DNA from: Iamia majanohamensis
GTDB taxonomy: Bacteria > Actinomycetota > Acidimicrobiia > Acidimicrobiales > Iamiaceae
DNA: 64,000 nt
Reading direction: 5' to 3'
Assembly: GCF_028532485.1 (NCBI RefSeq)
Contig: NZ_CP116942.1
Location: forward strand, 1,612,001 to 1,676,000
Shown here: positions 39,543-48,261 of the stretch, piece after piece
How positions within the stretch are numbered: position 1 is the first letter of the stretch
Layout of the letters: every line of letters begins with the position of its first letter
Program-made: the position numbers and the translations under genes
Notes under the pieces: model-generated
Databases searched by the model: none
What the model saw: only the letters and a program-made list of their open reading frames with translations
What the model was told of the DNA's origin: nothing

Positions 39543-40646
39543 TCAGCGGGGGTAGACGTCGACCTCGGTGGCCTTGACCGCCAGCCAGACCCGGTCGCCG
39601 ACGGCCAGCGCCAGCTCCGCCAGCGCCGCCGGGGTGATCTCGGCGGTCACCGGCGCCGGGCCCTCGGTCTGCACCCGCACGCGATCCGCATCGGTCTCGA
39701 CGCCGGCGACCACGGCCTCCCACGCGTTGCGGGGGCTGCCGCCCGGTCGCTCCCGGTGCAGGGCCACGGCGCGGGGGCGGATGGCGACGTGGACCTCGTC
39801 GCCGACGGCCTGGTCGGCGGTGGAGCGGGTGGCGAGCGTGCGGTCGACCCGGTCGAGGCGCACCGCGCCCGGCCCCTGGACGGTGCCGGGCAGGAGGCTG
39901 ACGCCGAGGAGGTCGGCCACCCAGGGCGAGCGGGGCCGGGCGGCCACCTCCGCCGGTGCGCCGTCCTGGATGGCCCGACCGCCCTCCAGGACCACCAGGC
40001 GGTCGGTGAGGGTGAGGGCGTCGACGGGGTCGTGGGTGACCACGAGGGCGGGCCCGGCGAAGCCCGCCAGGTGGGTGCGGAGGTCCCGCCGCACCTCGGC
40101 CCGGGTGGCGACGTCGAGCGCCGACAGGGGCTCGTCGAGGAGGAGCAGGCCGGGCCCCGGGGCGAGGGCGCGGGCCAGGGCCACCCGCTGGGCCTGCCCG
40201 CCGGAGAGCGCGGCGGGGCGGGCGGTGGCCTGGTCGGCCAGCCCGACGCGGTCGAGCCACGCGGTCGCCGCCTCCCGGGCCGGGCCCCGGCCGGTGCCGC
40301 GGGCGCGGAGGCCGAAGGCGACGTTCTCCACGGCGGTCAGGGTCGGGAACAGGCGGAGGTCCTGGAAGACGACGCCGATCGGCCGGTGCTCCGGCGGGGT
40401 GCGCACCCCGCCGGCGGGGTCGTCGAGGATGCGGCCCCCGAGCGTCGTCCGGCCCTCGTCGAGGGGGACGAGGCCGGCCAGGGCGCGCAGGAGGGTGGAC
40501 TTGCCCGCCCCGTTGGGGCCGAGCAGGCCGAGGACCTCTCCGGGGGCGACGTCGAGGTCCACGTCGAGCGCGAACCCGGCCCGGCGCACGACGACGCGGG
40601 CCCGGAGGCCGTCGGTCGTCGGGGGGTCGGGGGCGGGGGCGCTCAC
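39543..40646 (-). CDS. modC: Molybdate ABC transporter ATP-binding protein
   Basis: 367 residues: Walker A GPNGAGKST, Q-loop VFQDLRLFP, signature LSGGQAQRVALARAL, Walker B LLLLDEPLSALD and switch His VVTHDP. The C-terminal third is a TOBE domain (about residues 290-365: VAIRPRAVALHRE, TAEITPAALAELALAVGD) typical of ModC. It powers import through ModB. The GTG start overlaps modB by GTGA. Sulfate/tungstate importers are the alternative. Confidence 0.9.
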   Translation of the reverse strand: MSAPAPDPPTTDGLRARVVVRRAGFALDVDLDVAPGEVLGLLGPNGAGKSTLLRALAGLVPLDEGRTTLGGRILDDPAGGVRTPPEHRPIGVVFQDLRLFPTLTAVENVAFGLRARGTGRGPAREAATAWLDRVGLADQATARPAALSGGQAQRVALARALAPGPGLLLLDEPLSALDVATRAEVRRDLRTHLAGFAGPALVVTHDPVDALTLTDRLVVLEGGRAIQDGAPAEVAARPRSPWVADLLGVSLLPGTVQGPGAVRLDRVDRTLATRSTADQAVGDEVHVAIRPRAVALHRERPGGSPRNAWEAVVAGVETDADRVRVQTEGPAPVTAEITPAALAELALAVGDRVWLAVKATEVDVYPR

Positions 40647-41452
40647 CGGGTCGGCAGCCACCGGCCGCGCAGGGCGACGAGGACGGCCAGGGAGACGGCC
40701 ACCAGGACCAGGCTGAGGACGATGGCGGCCCCCTGGTCGCCGCCCTGGAGGGTCTGGTAGACGGCCAGCGGCATCGTCTGGGTCCGGCCCTGGAGGTTGC
40801 CGGCGAAGGTGATGGTGGCGCCGAACTCGCCCAGGGCCCGGGCCCACGCCAGCACCGCCCCGGCGAGGAGCGAGGGGGCGACCTGGGGCAGCGTGACCCG
40901 GCGCAGCACCGTCCAGCGCCCGGCCCCGAGCGTGGCCGCGGCCTCCTCCAGCCCGCGGTCGACCGACCGCAGGCCGCCCTCGAGGGTCACCACGAGGAAG
41001 GGGAGGGCGACGAAGGTCTGGGCCAGCACCACGCCGGTGGTCGAGAAGGGCGTGAAGCCGATGGTGTCGGCCAGCACTCCGCCGACCGGGCTGCGGCGGC
41101 CGAGGGCGAAGAGCAGGGCCGCCCCGCCCACCACCGGGGGCAGGACCATGGGCAGGGTGACGAGGCCCCGCAGCAGCCGCCGCCCGGGGAACGCGGCCCG
41201 GGCGAGCACCCACCCCAGGGGCACCCCGAGCACGAGGCACAGCGCGGTGCTGCACAGCGCGGTGACGAGCGAGAGGCGCAGGGCGTCACGGACCTCGCCC
41301 GTGGCCAGGATCGAGCCCAGCTCCGACCACGGCGTCCGCTGGAGCAGGCCGACCAGCGGCAGCACCAGGAACCCGACGGCGACCAGGGCGAGGGGGACCA
41401 TGGCGGCCGGCACCCGGCCCGCCGACGGCGTCGCCGCCGGTCCGCGGGTCAC
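40643..41452 (-). CDS. modB: Molybdate ABC transporter permease
   Basis: 269 residues with five to six membrane segments. The coupling loop near residue 180 is EEAAATLGAGRWTVLRRVTLP, the EAA motif contacted by ModC. LPPVVGGAALLFALGRRSPVG and ARALGEFGATITFAGN are typical of ModB. It overlaps modA and modC by 4 bases each. Confidence 0.9.
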   Translation of the reverse strand: MTRGPAATPSAGRVPAAMVPLALVAVGFLVLPLVGLLQRTPWSELGSILATGEVRDALRLSLVTALCSTALCLVLGVPLGWVLARAAFPGRRLLRGLVTLPMVLPPVVGGAALLFALGRRSPVGGVLADTIGFTPFSTTGVVLAQTFVALPFLVVTLEGGLRSVDRGLEEAAATLGAGRWTVLRRVTLPQVAPSLLAGAVLAWARALGEFGATITFAGNLQGRTQTMPLAVYQTLQGGDQGAAIVLSLVLVAVSLAVLVALRGRWLPTR

Positions 41453-42312
41453 GGGGGCCCGAAGCCGGCGTCGGCCAGCAGCGCCCGGCCCTCGTCGGAG
41501 AGCAGCAGGTCGACGAAGGCGTGCGCCGCGTCCACGTCGCCGGCCCCGGCCGGCACGGCGACCGGGTAGGTGGCCTCCACGTCGTCGTCGGCGGGGATGG
41601 CGATGCCCTCGACGCCGTCGCCCGCGGCCACCACGTCGGTGCGGTACACGATGCCGGCGTCGACCTCGTCCGCCGCCACCTTGGTCAGCAGGGCCCGCAC
41701 GTCCTGCTCCTCGCTGTCGATCGCGGGCTCGACGCCGGCCGTCGCCAGCGCCTGGCGCGCGAACGTCCCGCACGGCACCTCCTCGGCGCAGAGGGCGACG
41801 ACGAGGTCCTCGTCGGCCAGGTCGGCCAGGCCCTCCACGTCGCCCGGGTTGCCCGGGGGCACGGCGATCTCCAGCCCGTTGGTGGCGAACGGGACGGGAT
41901 CACCGTCGAGGACGTCGGCCTCGACCAGCTCGTCCATGGTCGCCTCCGAGGCGGTGGCGACGACGTCGGCCGGGGCGCCCTCGATGACCTGGGTGACGAG
42001 CCCGGACGACGGTCCGAAGCTGAAGGTGACCGACGCCTCCGGGTGGGCCTCCTCGAAGGCCGTCGCGACCTCGGCGAACACGTCGGTGAGCGAGGCGGCC
42101 GCGAACACGGTGACGGTCCCCCTGACCCCACCCGCGGGGTCGGCCCCGGCGCCCGCGGCGCCCACGTCGCCGGGGACGGTGGTGGAGCCGGCGGGGTCGG
42201 CCTCGGCGTCGTCGCCGGTCCCGCAGGCGGCCAGGAGCAGGGCGACGGCGACGGCGACCAGGGCGCGCCCGGGGGATGCGGATCGCCTCGGGCGCACGGA
42301 GGGGGCGGTCAC
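41449..42312 (-). CDS. modA: Molybdate-binding lipoprotein
   Basis: 287 residues. The lipobox LLLAACGTG places the lipid on the Cys near residue 30, and a low-complexity linker follows. The binding domain has VTVFAAASLTDVFAEVATAF, GPSSGLVTQVIEGAPADVVATAS and DAGIVYRTDVVA, with Ser/Ala/Tyr ligands as in ModA. It captures molybdate or tungstate outside the membrane and feeds ModB. Confidence 0.92.
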   Translation of the reverse strand: MTAPSVRPRRSASPGRALVAVAVALLLAACGTGDDAEADPAGSTTVPGDVGAAGAGADPAGGVRGTVTVFAAASLTDVFAEVATAFEEAHPEASVTFSFGPSSGLVTQVIEGAPADVVATASEATMDELVEADVLDGDPVPFATNGLEIAVPPGNPGDVEGLADLADEDLVVALCAEEVPCGTFARQALATAGVEPAIDSEEQDVRALLTKVAADEVDAGIVYRTDVVAAGDGVEGIAIPADDDVEATYPVAVPAGAGDVDAAHAFVDLLLSDEGRALLADAGFGPP

Positions 42313-42710
42313 GGGCGGGCCCGCTCGACGAGCACGTCGGTGGACTTCACCGCGGCGTCGGCGAGCACGCCCGGCGCCAGGCCCAGGTCGTCGACGGCCT
42401 CGGCGGTGATGAGCGACACCACGCGGTGGGGGCCGGACTGGATCTCGACGGTGGCGGCCACGCCGTCGCGCCGGACCCGGGTGACGATGCCCCGGAAGCG
42501 GTTGCGGGCCGACAGGCCGTGGGTCGAGGTGTCGGCCCCCTCGGCCGCGGCCCGGGCGACCAGGAAGCGGGCCAGGTCGGCGCCGTCGATGGTCCGGTGG
42601 CCGTTGGCCAGGCGGTGGGTGCCCAGCTCGCCCCGGTCGGTCCACCGCCGCACGGTGTCGACGCTGACCCCGGCGATGGCGGCCACCTGTCCTGGCGTCA
42701 GCGATGTCAT
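42309..42710 (-). CDS. HTH-TOBE molybdate-responsive regulator
   Basis: 133 residues. An N-terminal MerR/Xre-like helix-turn-helix (TPGQVAAIAGVSVDTVRRW) is followed by a single TOBE/Mop domain (about residues 66-130: SARNRFRGIVTRVRRDG, VVSLITAEAVDDLGLAPG). Mop domains bind molybdate, so it is a minimal ModE-like switch. It heads the operon modR-modA-modB-modC, all joined by GTGA overlaps. The ATG lies 6 bases after TAAGGT, and an 18-base palindrome abuts this -10, consistent with self-repression. Confidence 0.85.
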   Translation of the reverse strand: MTSLTPGQVAAIAGVSVDTVRRWTDRGELGTHRLANGHRTIDGADLARFLVARAAAEGADTSTHGLSARNRFRGIVTRVRRDGVAATVEIQSGPHRVVSLITAEAVDDLGLAPGVLADAAVKSTDVLVERARP

Positions 42711-42716
42711 GCCGGG

Positions 42717-42739
42717 ACCTTACCTCGCAGGTGCGAGGT
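42717..42739 (-). promoter_or_regulatory. mod operon promoter with palindromic operator
   Basis: Minus-strand TAAGGT (42717-42722) is followed upstream by ACCTCGCACCTGCGAGGT (42722-42739), whose 8-base arms are perfect inverted repeats around two bases. A repressor bound here would cover the core promoter. Confidence 0.7.
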
Positions 42740-42752
42740 CTGGCCCTCGGCG

Positions 42753-43781
42753 TCAGGTCGAGAAGTCCTGGATGAGGGCGTCGGCCTCGGGCTGCTGGAG
42801 GACCAGGCGGTTGGGGTCCGAGGGGGCGGGGACGGTCGGGAGCGTCGTGGGCTGGGGGTCGAGCTGGCCCATGGACCAGGCGAAGCGCAGGGCGTCGACG
42901 AGGGTCATGTGGTTGTCGACGCGGATGCCCCCGAGGAGGGCCTGGCCCACGTCGTTGAGGGCGAAGGGGTCCCGGCTCGAGCCGGCCTCGGAGAGCACCG
43001 CCCGCAGGAAGCGCTGCTGGCGCTGCACCCGACCCAGGTCGCCGGTGGGGTCGGTGACCTCGGTGCCGTCGATGACCTCGGTGAAGGTGCGGCTGCGCAC
43101 GTAGGCCAGGGCCTGCTCGCCGTTCAGCTCGACCGGCCCGGCCTGCTTCACGTCCAGGCCCGACTTCACGTCGAAGGCCGGGTTGGGGAAGTCGATGACC
43201 ACCCCGCCCACCGCGTCGACCACCCCGGCGAAGCTGTCGAAGCCGATCTCGATGTAGCGGTCGATGGGGATGCCGACCGACTGCTCCACGGTGAGGATGA
43301 GGGCCACCGGGCCGTCGTTGTAGGCCGAGTTGATGAGCGTCGGGGTCTGGTCCTCGCGCCCCACGATGGGGACCAGCAGGTCGCGGGGCAGCGACAGGAT
43401 GCGGGCCGGCCCGTCCCCGGTGCGCAGGACCATGATCGTGTCGGAGCGGTTGCCGTCGACGCCCTCGCGGTTGTCGGTGCCGACCAGGAGGTAGTTGGTG
43501 CCCCCGTCGCCGCCCTCGAGCACGCTCTCGCCGTCCACGTCGACGTCGACCCGCTCGACCTTGTCCCACTGGGCCACCGCGTAGAACCAGCCGGCCTCGA
43601 CGGCGAGGAGGCCGAGGACGGCGGCCACGGCCACCAGTCCGAGGCCGATCCGCAGCGCGCCCCGGCGTCGGCCCGGGCGGCCGTCGGTGGTCAGGGTGCG
43701 GCGGCCGCGGAAGGCGACCACGGCCCCCACGACGAGCAGGCCCTGGACGAGGCCGACGACGAAGACGATGGCGGTGACCAC
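42753..43781 (-). CDS. LCP family cell-wall ligase (short form)
   Basis: 342 residues, the third LCP protein of the window but without the LytR_C domain. Two N-terminal hydrophobic segments lie near residues 3-24 and 45-65. The LCP core has NYLLVGTDNREG, DTIMVLRTGDGP, LSLPRDLLVP, TLINSAYNDGP and VGIPIDRYIEIGFDSFAG. The Arg motif is LAYVRSRTF. It lies 2 bases after the FHA gene, so the two form an operon. Confidence 0.9.
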   Translation of the reverse strand: MVTAIVFVVGLVQGLLVVGAVVAFRGRRTLTTDGRPGRRRGALRIGLGLVAVAAVLGLLAVEAGWFYAVAQWDKVERVDVDVDGESVLEGGDGGTNYLLVGTDNREGVDGNRSDTIMVLRTGDGPARILSLPRDLLVPIVGREDQTPTLINSAYNDGPVALILTVEQSVGIPIDRYIEIGFDSFAGVVDAVGGVVIDFPNPAFDVKSGLDVKQAGPVELNGEQALAYVRSRTFTEVIDGTEVTDPTGDLGRVQRQQRFLRAVLSEAGSSRDPFALNDVGQALLGGIRVDNHMTLVDALRFAWSMGQLDPQPTTLPTVPAPSDPNRLVLQQPEADALIQDFST

Positions 43782-43783
43782 GG

Positions 43784-44398
43784 CTAGAGCACCTCGGTGG
43801 CGTCGGGGCCGGCCGGTGGGAGGCCGCCGGCGGGCGGGCCGCCGTCGCCCTCGGTGTAGGTGATGGTGACGGGGCCGATGCCGATGCGGTCACCGTCGCG
43901 GAGCGGGGCCACTCGGCCCTCGGGGATGGTGTGGCCGTTGAGGAGGGTGCCGTTGGCGGAGCCGACGTCCTTGACCTCCCAGCCCCCCTTGGCCCGGGGC
44001 CGGACCACGGCGTGGGCCCGGCTGGCCCGGCTGTCGGGGATGCGGAGGCGCTGGTCGGTGCCCCGTCCCATGGTGACGACCTCGTCGCCCAGCGCGACGG
44101 TCTGGGCCCCGTCCGAGGTGGTGAGGGTGGCCTGCCGGGGCCCGGCCGCGGGGGGCCGGGGCGGCGGCGCAGCGACCGGGGGAGCGCTGCGGGCCTCGGG
44201 GCGGGTGGCCCCGGGGTGGTTGACCCGGATGGCGGGGGCCGGGGCCTCCGGCGCGGCGCGCCCGGCGGGGGCCGGGCGGGCGTGGTCCGGCGCCGGCCCC
44301 GCCACCCGCAGCGGGTCGCGCCGGAAGGCGCCGGTGAGGGCGACCGCGGCGAGGACCCCGAGGGCGAGCCCGGCGAGGAGCGCGAGGAGGTCGACCAC
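43784..44398 (-). CDS. Membrane-anchored FHA domain protein
   Basis: 204 residues: one N-terminal membrane helix (residues 3-24), a Pro/Ala-rich linker of about 65 residues and a C-terminal FHA domain. The phosphothreonine pocket is TMGRGTDQRLRIPDSRASRAH and KDVGSANGTLLNGH. FHA domains bind phosphorylated Thr on partners of Ser/Thr kinases. Its pairing with an LCP ligase suggests kinase-linked control of envelope assembly (inference). The GTG start follows TAGCCT by 6 bases. Confidence 0.88.
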   Translation of the reverse strand: MVDLLALLAGLALGVLAAVALTGAFRRDPLRVAGPAPDHARPAPAGRAAPEAPAPAIRVNHPGATRPEARSAPPVAAPPPRPPAAGPRQATLTTSDGAQTVALGDEVVTMGRGTDQRLRIPDSRASRAHAVVRPRAKGGWEVKDVGSANGTLLNGHTIPEGRVAPLRDGDRIGIGPVTITYTEGDGGPPAGGLPPAGPDATEVL

Positions 44399-44404
44399 GT
44401 CCGG

Positions 44405-44410
44405 AGGCTA
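44405..44410 (-). promoter_or_regulatory. -10 hexamer of the FHA-LCP operon
   Basis: Minus-strand TAGCCT, 6 bases before the GTG. Confidence 0.55.
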
Positions 44411-44536
44411 CCGAGGGCGGCTGCGCCGCCAGGGGACGGCCCCGGGTGGGGGACCACCCCGGGCCGCGGCCCTGCGGCCAGGTCCTGGCCGCGGTGGTGC
44501 GTAGACCGGCCGTGACCCCCACCCGAGGAGACGACG

Positions 44537-45376
44537 ATGCCCCCGACCACCAGCCCCACCAGGACCTACCCCGCCGGCGTGCCCTGCTGGGTCGACACCG
44601 AGCAGCCCGACCTCGACGCCGCCCTCGCCTTCTACGGCGGCCTGTTCGGCTGGGACCTGGCCGACGTGGCCCCGCCCGGCGGCCCCCGGTACGTGGTGGC
44701 CAGCCTGGGCGGGCGCAGCGTCGCCGGCCTGGGCCCCGCCCCCTCCGGCGCCGCCGCCTGGAGCACCTACGTGGCCGTCGACGACGCCACCGCCGCCACC
44801 GCCCGCCTCGTCGACCTGGGGGCGACCGTGACCGCTCCGCCGAGCGACGTCGGCGAGGCCGGGAGGGCCGCGACCCTGGTCGACCCGGTGGGAGCGGAGG
44901 TGCGCCTCTGGCAGGCCGGCCGGCGGGGCGGGGCCCAGGTGGTCAACGAGGCCGGCACCTGGGGCTTCAGCGACCTCCACACCGGCGACGCGGCCACCGC
45001 CCGGGGCTTCTACGAGCCCGCGTTCGGGTGGGAGGTCGACGACCTCGGCTTCGCCACCCTGGTGCGCCGGCCGGGGTACGGAGAGCACCTCGTGGCCACC
45101 GTCGACCCCGACCTCCGGCGCCGCCAGGAGGCCGTGGCCGCGCCCCCTGGCTTCGAGGACGCGGTGGCGTGGATCGCCCCGCTCGGGACCGGCGAGGCGC
45201 CCCAGTGGCACGTGAGCTTCAACGTCCTCGACCGCGACGCCGCGGTGGCCACGGCCGAGGAGCTCGGCGCCGAGGTCCTGGCCCACGAGGTCACCCAGTG
45301 GACCCGGACGGCGCGCCTCCGCGACCCCCAGGGTGCCGAGCTCACCCTGAGCCAGTTCACCCCGCCCGGCGGCTGA
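44537..45376 (+). CDS. VOC/glyoxalase-fold protein with two domains
   Basis: 279 residues made of two vicinal-oxygen-chelate modules (about 12-130 and 140-275). PCWVDTEQPDLDAALAFYGGLFGW opens the first (quoted in part: DAALAFYGGLFGWD), and GFSDLHTGDAATARGFYEPA the second. Each has the beta-alpha-beta-beta-beta repeat with an LFGW- or AFGWEV-like turn. This subfamily resembles actinobacterial CFP30B-like proteins; no substrate is known. A GAGGAGA precedes the ATG. Confidence 0.82.
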   Translation: MPPTTSPTRTYPAGVPCWVDTEQPDLDAALAFYGGLFGWDLADVAPPGGPRYVVASLGGRSVAGLGPAPSGAAAWSTYVAVDDATAATARLVDLGATVTAPPSDVGEAGRAATLVDPVGAEVRLWQAGRRGGAQVVNEAGTWGFSDLHTGDAATARGFYEPAFGWEVDDLGFATLVRRPGYGEHLVATVDPDLRRRQEAVAAPPGFEDAVAWIAPLGTGEAPQWHVSFNVLDRDAAVATAEELGAEVLAHEVTQWTRTARLRDPQGAELTLSQFTPPGG

Positions 45377-45461
45377 GCGGGCGCCGACGCCCGGGCCGTC
45401 GCACGAGGGGTGCAGGCTGGTCGGTGGTCACCCACGGTCCCCGCGGCGGCGGGGCCGTGGG

Positions 45462-45467
45462 TACCCT
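45462..45467 (+). promoter_or_regulatory. -10 hexamer of the Pat-like gene
   Basis: TACCCT, 6 bases before the GTG at 45474. Confidence 0.55.
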
Positions 45468-45473
45468 CGACCC

Positions 45474-48215
45474 GTGGTCGACGACGCGCCCGTCCCCGGG
45501 CCGGTCCCGCGAGAGGTCGCCCCCGGCCCCGGGCCGTGGGACGCCGACGTCGTCCTGTCCGACGGCGGCACCATGCACGTGCGGCCCATCCGGCCCGACG
45601 ACGGCGAGCGCCTCGCCGCCTTCCACGCCCGCCAGTCGCCCGAGAGCATCTACTTCCGGTACTTCAGCCCCCGGCCCCGCCTCAGCGCGGCCGACATCGA
45701 CCGGCTCACGGCGGTCGACGGCATCGACCGCATGGCCTTCGTGGGCCTGATCAACGACGAGATGGTCGGGGTGGCCCGCTACGACCGCTACCCGGCCCGG
45801 TCGGAGGCCGAGGTCGCCTTCTTCACCGACGACCGCCACGCCGGGCGGGGCATGGCCACCGTCCTGCTGGAGTACCTGGCCGCCTCCGCCCGCGACGTCG
45901 GCATCACCGGCTTCACCGCCCAGGTCCTGCCGACCAACCGGCGGATGCTCGGCGTGTTCCGCCAGGTCGGCTTCGAGGTCACGAGCCGGTTCAGCGACGG
46001 CGTCATCGAGGTGGAGTTCCCCATCGAGCCCACCGAGGAGGCCATGGAGGCCATGGCCGAGCGGGCCCGGCGGGCCGAGGCCCGCTCGGTGGCCCGCATC
46101 CTCAACCCCCGGTCGGTGGCGGTGATCGGGGCCTCCCGGCGGGCCGACAGCCTGGGCCAGGCCGTGTTCCGCCGCCTGCTGGTCGGGGAGCTCGACGGCG
46201 CCCTCTACCCGGTCAACCCCGAGGCCGATGTGGTGGCCAGCGTGCGCGCCCACCCCTCGATCCTGGACGTCCCCGACGACATCGACCTGGCCGTGGTCGT
46301 GGTCCCGGCCGACCAGGTGCCCGAGGTGGTCGAGCAGTGCGGCCGCAAGCGGGTCCAGGGCCTGGTCGTGATCTCGGCCGGCTTCGCCGAGGCCGGGGCC
46401 GAGGGCGCCCGCCGCGAGGCCGCCCTCGTCGAGCAGGCCCGCCGCCTGGGCATCCGCCTCATCGGCCCCAACACCATGGGGGTGCTGAACACCGCGCCCG
46501 ACGTGCGCCTGGTGGCCACCTTCGCCGACGTCGCCCCCCGGCCGGGGCGGGTGGCGGTCTCCTCCCAGTCCGGGACCATCGGGGCCGCGGTGCTCCGCCG
46601 GCTGGAGCAGCTCGGCGTCGGGGTGTCCTCGTTCGTGGCCACCGGCAACAAGGCCGACGTGTCGGGCAACGACCTGCTCCAGTACTGGGAGGACGACGAC
46701 GCCACCGACGTCGTGGTCCTCTACCTGGAGAGCTTCGGCAACCCCCGGAACTTCGCCCGCATCGCCCGCCGGGTGGGGCGGCGCAAGCCCATCGTGGCGG
46801 TCAAGGCCGGCACCGCCCTGGCGTCCCACCCCGACCGGGGCGTCGACGGCCTGGGCGACGGCTTCGCCGGTCCCACCCGGGCGGGGAGCACGGCGGGCCA
46901 GGCCAGCGAGCGGGTGTCCGACGCCCTCCTGGCCCAGACCGGCGTGGTCCGCGTCGACACCCTCGAGCAGCTCTTCGACGCCACCCGCGTCCTCGTCGAC
47001 CAGCCCCTGCCGCGCGGGCCCCGCGTCGCGGTGCTGTCGAACTTCTGGGGCCCGGCGGTCCTCGCCTCCGACGCCTGCCTGGCCGCTGGCCTGGAGCTGG
47101 CCTCCCTGGCCCCCGAGACCGAGGCGTCGCTGCGGCCCCACCTGCTGGAGGGCACCCGGGTCGGGAACCCCTTCGAGCTCACCTCCGAGGCCGGGCCCCG
47201 GGAGCTGATCGTGGCCGCCCAGGCGCTGCTGGCCGACCCCGGCGTCGACGCCCTCCTCGTGCTGCACGCCCCCTCCCTCGACGGCGAGGTGTCGGCCATG
47301 GCGACGGCCGTGGGGGAGGTCGGCTCCGCCGGTGACAAGCCCGTGCTCGCCTCCTTCCTGGGCTCGGTGCAGCCCGGCGACGAGCGGGTCGGGTCGGTGC
47401 CCGTGTTCGTGTTCCCCGAGGCCGCCGCCCTCGCCCTGGGCCGGGTCGCCCGCTACCAGGCCTGGCGGGCCGGCCAGACCGGGGTGGTGCCGACGGTGGA
47501 GGGCGTGGACGCCGACGCGGCCCGCGCCCTCGTCGACGATGCCCTCGCCCGGGCCGGTGACGCCACCCCCGTCCCGCTGGCCCTCGACGACGCCGTCGCC
47601 CTTCTCGCCACCGCGGGCATCCACCCGGTCGAGCAGGAGGCCGTGACCTCGGTCGACGACGCGGTGGCGGCGGCCGAGGCCATCGGGTGGCCCGTCGCCC
47701 TCAAGGCCGGCGGCGTCGACCGCCCCAGCCGCACCGAGCACGGGGGCGTCGCCGTCGACGTGTTCGGCGCCGAGGAGCTGCGCGGCTCCTACGCCCGGAT
47801 GGCGGAGCACCACGGCCCCGCCATGGAGGTCGCCCTGGTGCAGACCATGGCCCCCGACGGCGTCGACGTCCGCATCGAGCTGCTCCAGGACCCCGTGCTG
47901 GGCGCCACCCTCGGGTTCGGGCCCTCGCTCGGCCCCGTCGCCGTGCGGCGGATCCTGCCCCTCACCGACGCCGACGCGGTGGGCCTGGTCGGCTCCGGCC
48001 CCGTCGGCGACGACCTGGCCGAGCTCGCCCCCCCGGGCCGGGAGGCCCTGGTCGACCTGCTGCTGCGGGTCTCGGCGCTGGCCGACGCCGTGCCCGAGGT
48101 GGCCGAGCTGCGGCTGGCGCCGGTGATCGTCTCCGACGCGGTCGCCTCGGTCACCGACGTGCGGGTGGTCCTCGCCCCCTGGGCCACCGAGCCCCCGGTC
48201 CGCCGCCTGGCCTGA
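45474..48215 (+). CDS. GNAT / acyl-CoA-synthetase-like fusion, probable protein lysine acyltransferase (Pat type)
   Basis: 913 residues. The N-terminal GNAT domain (about 30-180: VRPIRPDDGERLAAFHARQS, DDRHAGRGMATVLLEYL) is fused to an NDP-forming acyl-CoA synthetase body. That body has a CoA-binding domain (ILNPRSVAVIGASRRADS), ligase domains (FVATGNKADVSGNDLLQYW) and a C-terminal ATP-grasp (GWPVALKAGGVDRPS). The usual SHTGALAG with the phosphorylated His reads PTRAGSTAG, so His is Arg and the synthetase is probably inactive. This matches Pat enzymes, which acetylate lysines of metabolic enzymes such as acetyl-CoA synthetase. Streptomyces PatA shares this domain order. Confidence 0.85.
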   Translation: MVDDAPVPGPVPREVAPGPGPWDADVVLSDGGTMHVRPIRPDDGERLAAFHARQSPESIYFRYFSPRPRLSAADIDRLTAVDGIDRMAFVGLINDEMVGVARYDRYPARSEAEVAFFTDDRHAGRGMATVLLEYLAASARDVGITGFTAQVLPTNRRMLGVFRQVGFEVTSRFSDGVIEVEFPIEPTEEAMEAMAERARRAEARSVARILNPRSVAVIGASRRADSLGQAVFRRLLVGELDGALYPVNPEADVVASVRAHPSILDVPDDIDLAVVVVPADQVPEVVEQCGRKRVQGLVVISAGFAEAGAEGARREAALVEQARRLGIRLIGPNTMGVLNTAPDVRLVATFADVAPRPGRVAVSSQSGTIGAAVLRRLEQLGVGVSSFVATGNKADVSGNDLLQYWEDDDATDVVVLYLESFGNPRNFARIARRVGRRKPIVAVKAGTALASHPDRGVDGLGDGFAGPTRAGSTAGQASERVSDALLAQTGVVRVDTLEQLFDATRVLVDQPLPRGPRVAVLSNFWGPAVLASDACLAAGLELASLAPETEASLRPHLLEGTRVGNPFELTSEAGPRELIVAAQALLADPGVDALLVLHAPSLDGEVSAMATAVGEVGSAGDKPVLASFLGSVQPGDERVGSVPVFVFPEAAALALGRVARYQAWRAGQTGVVPTVEGVDADAARALVDDALARAGDATPVPLALDDAVALLATAGIHPVEQEAVTSVDDAVAAAEAIGWPVALKAGGVDRPSRTEHGGVAVDVFGAEELRGSYARMAEHHGPAMEVALVQTMAPDGVDVRIELLQDPVLGATLGFGPSLGPVAVRRILPLTDADAVGLVGSGPVGDDLAELAPPGREALVDLLLRVSALADAVPEVAELRLAPVIVSDAVASVTDVRVVLAPWATEPPVRRLA

Positions 48216-48248
48216 GGGCGCCGCCCGTCCCCGCAGCCCGGCCGGGCC

Positions 48249-48254
48249 TACGCT
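48249..48254 (+). promoter_or_regulatory. -10 hexamer of the LpqC-like gene
   Basis: TACGCT, 7 bases before the GTG at 48262. Confidence 0.55.
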
Positions 48255-48261
48255 CCGGGAC

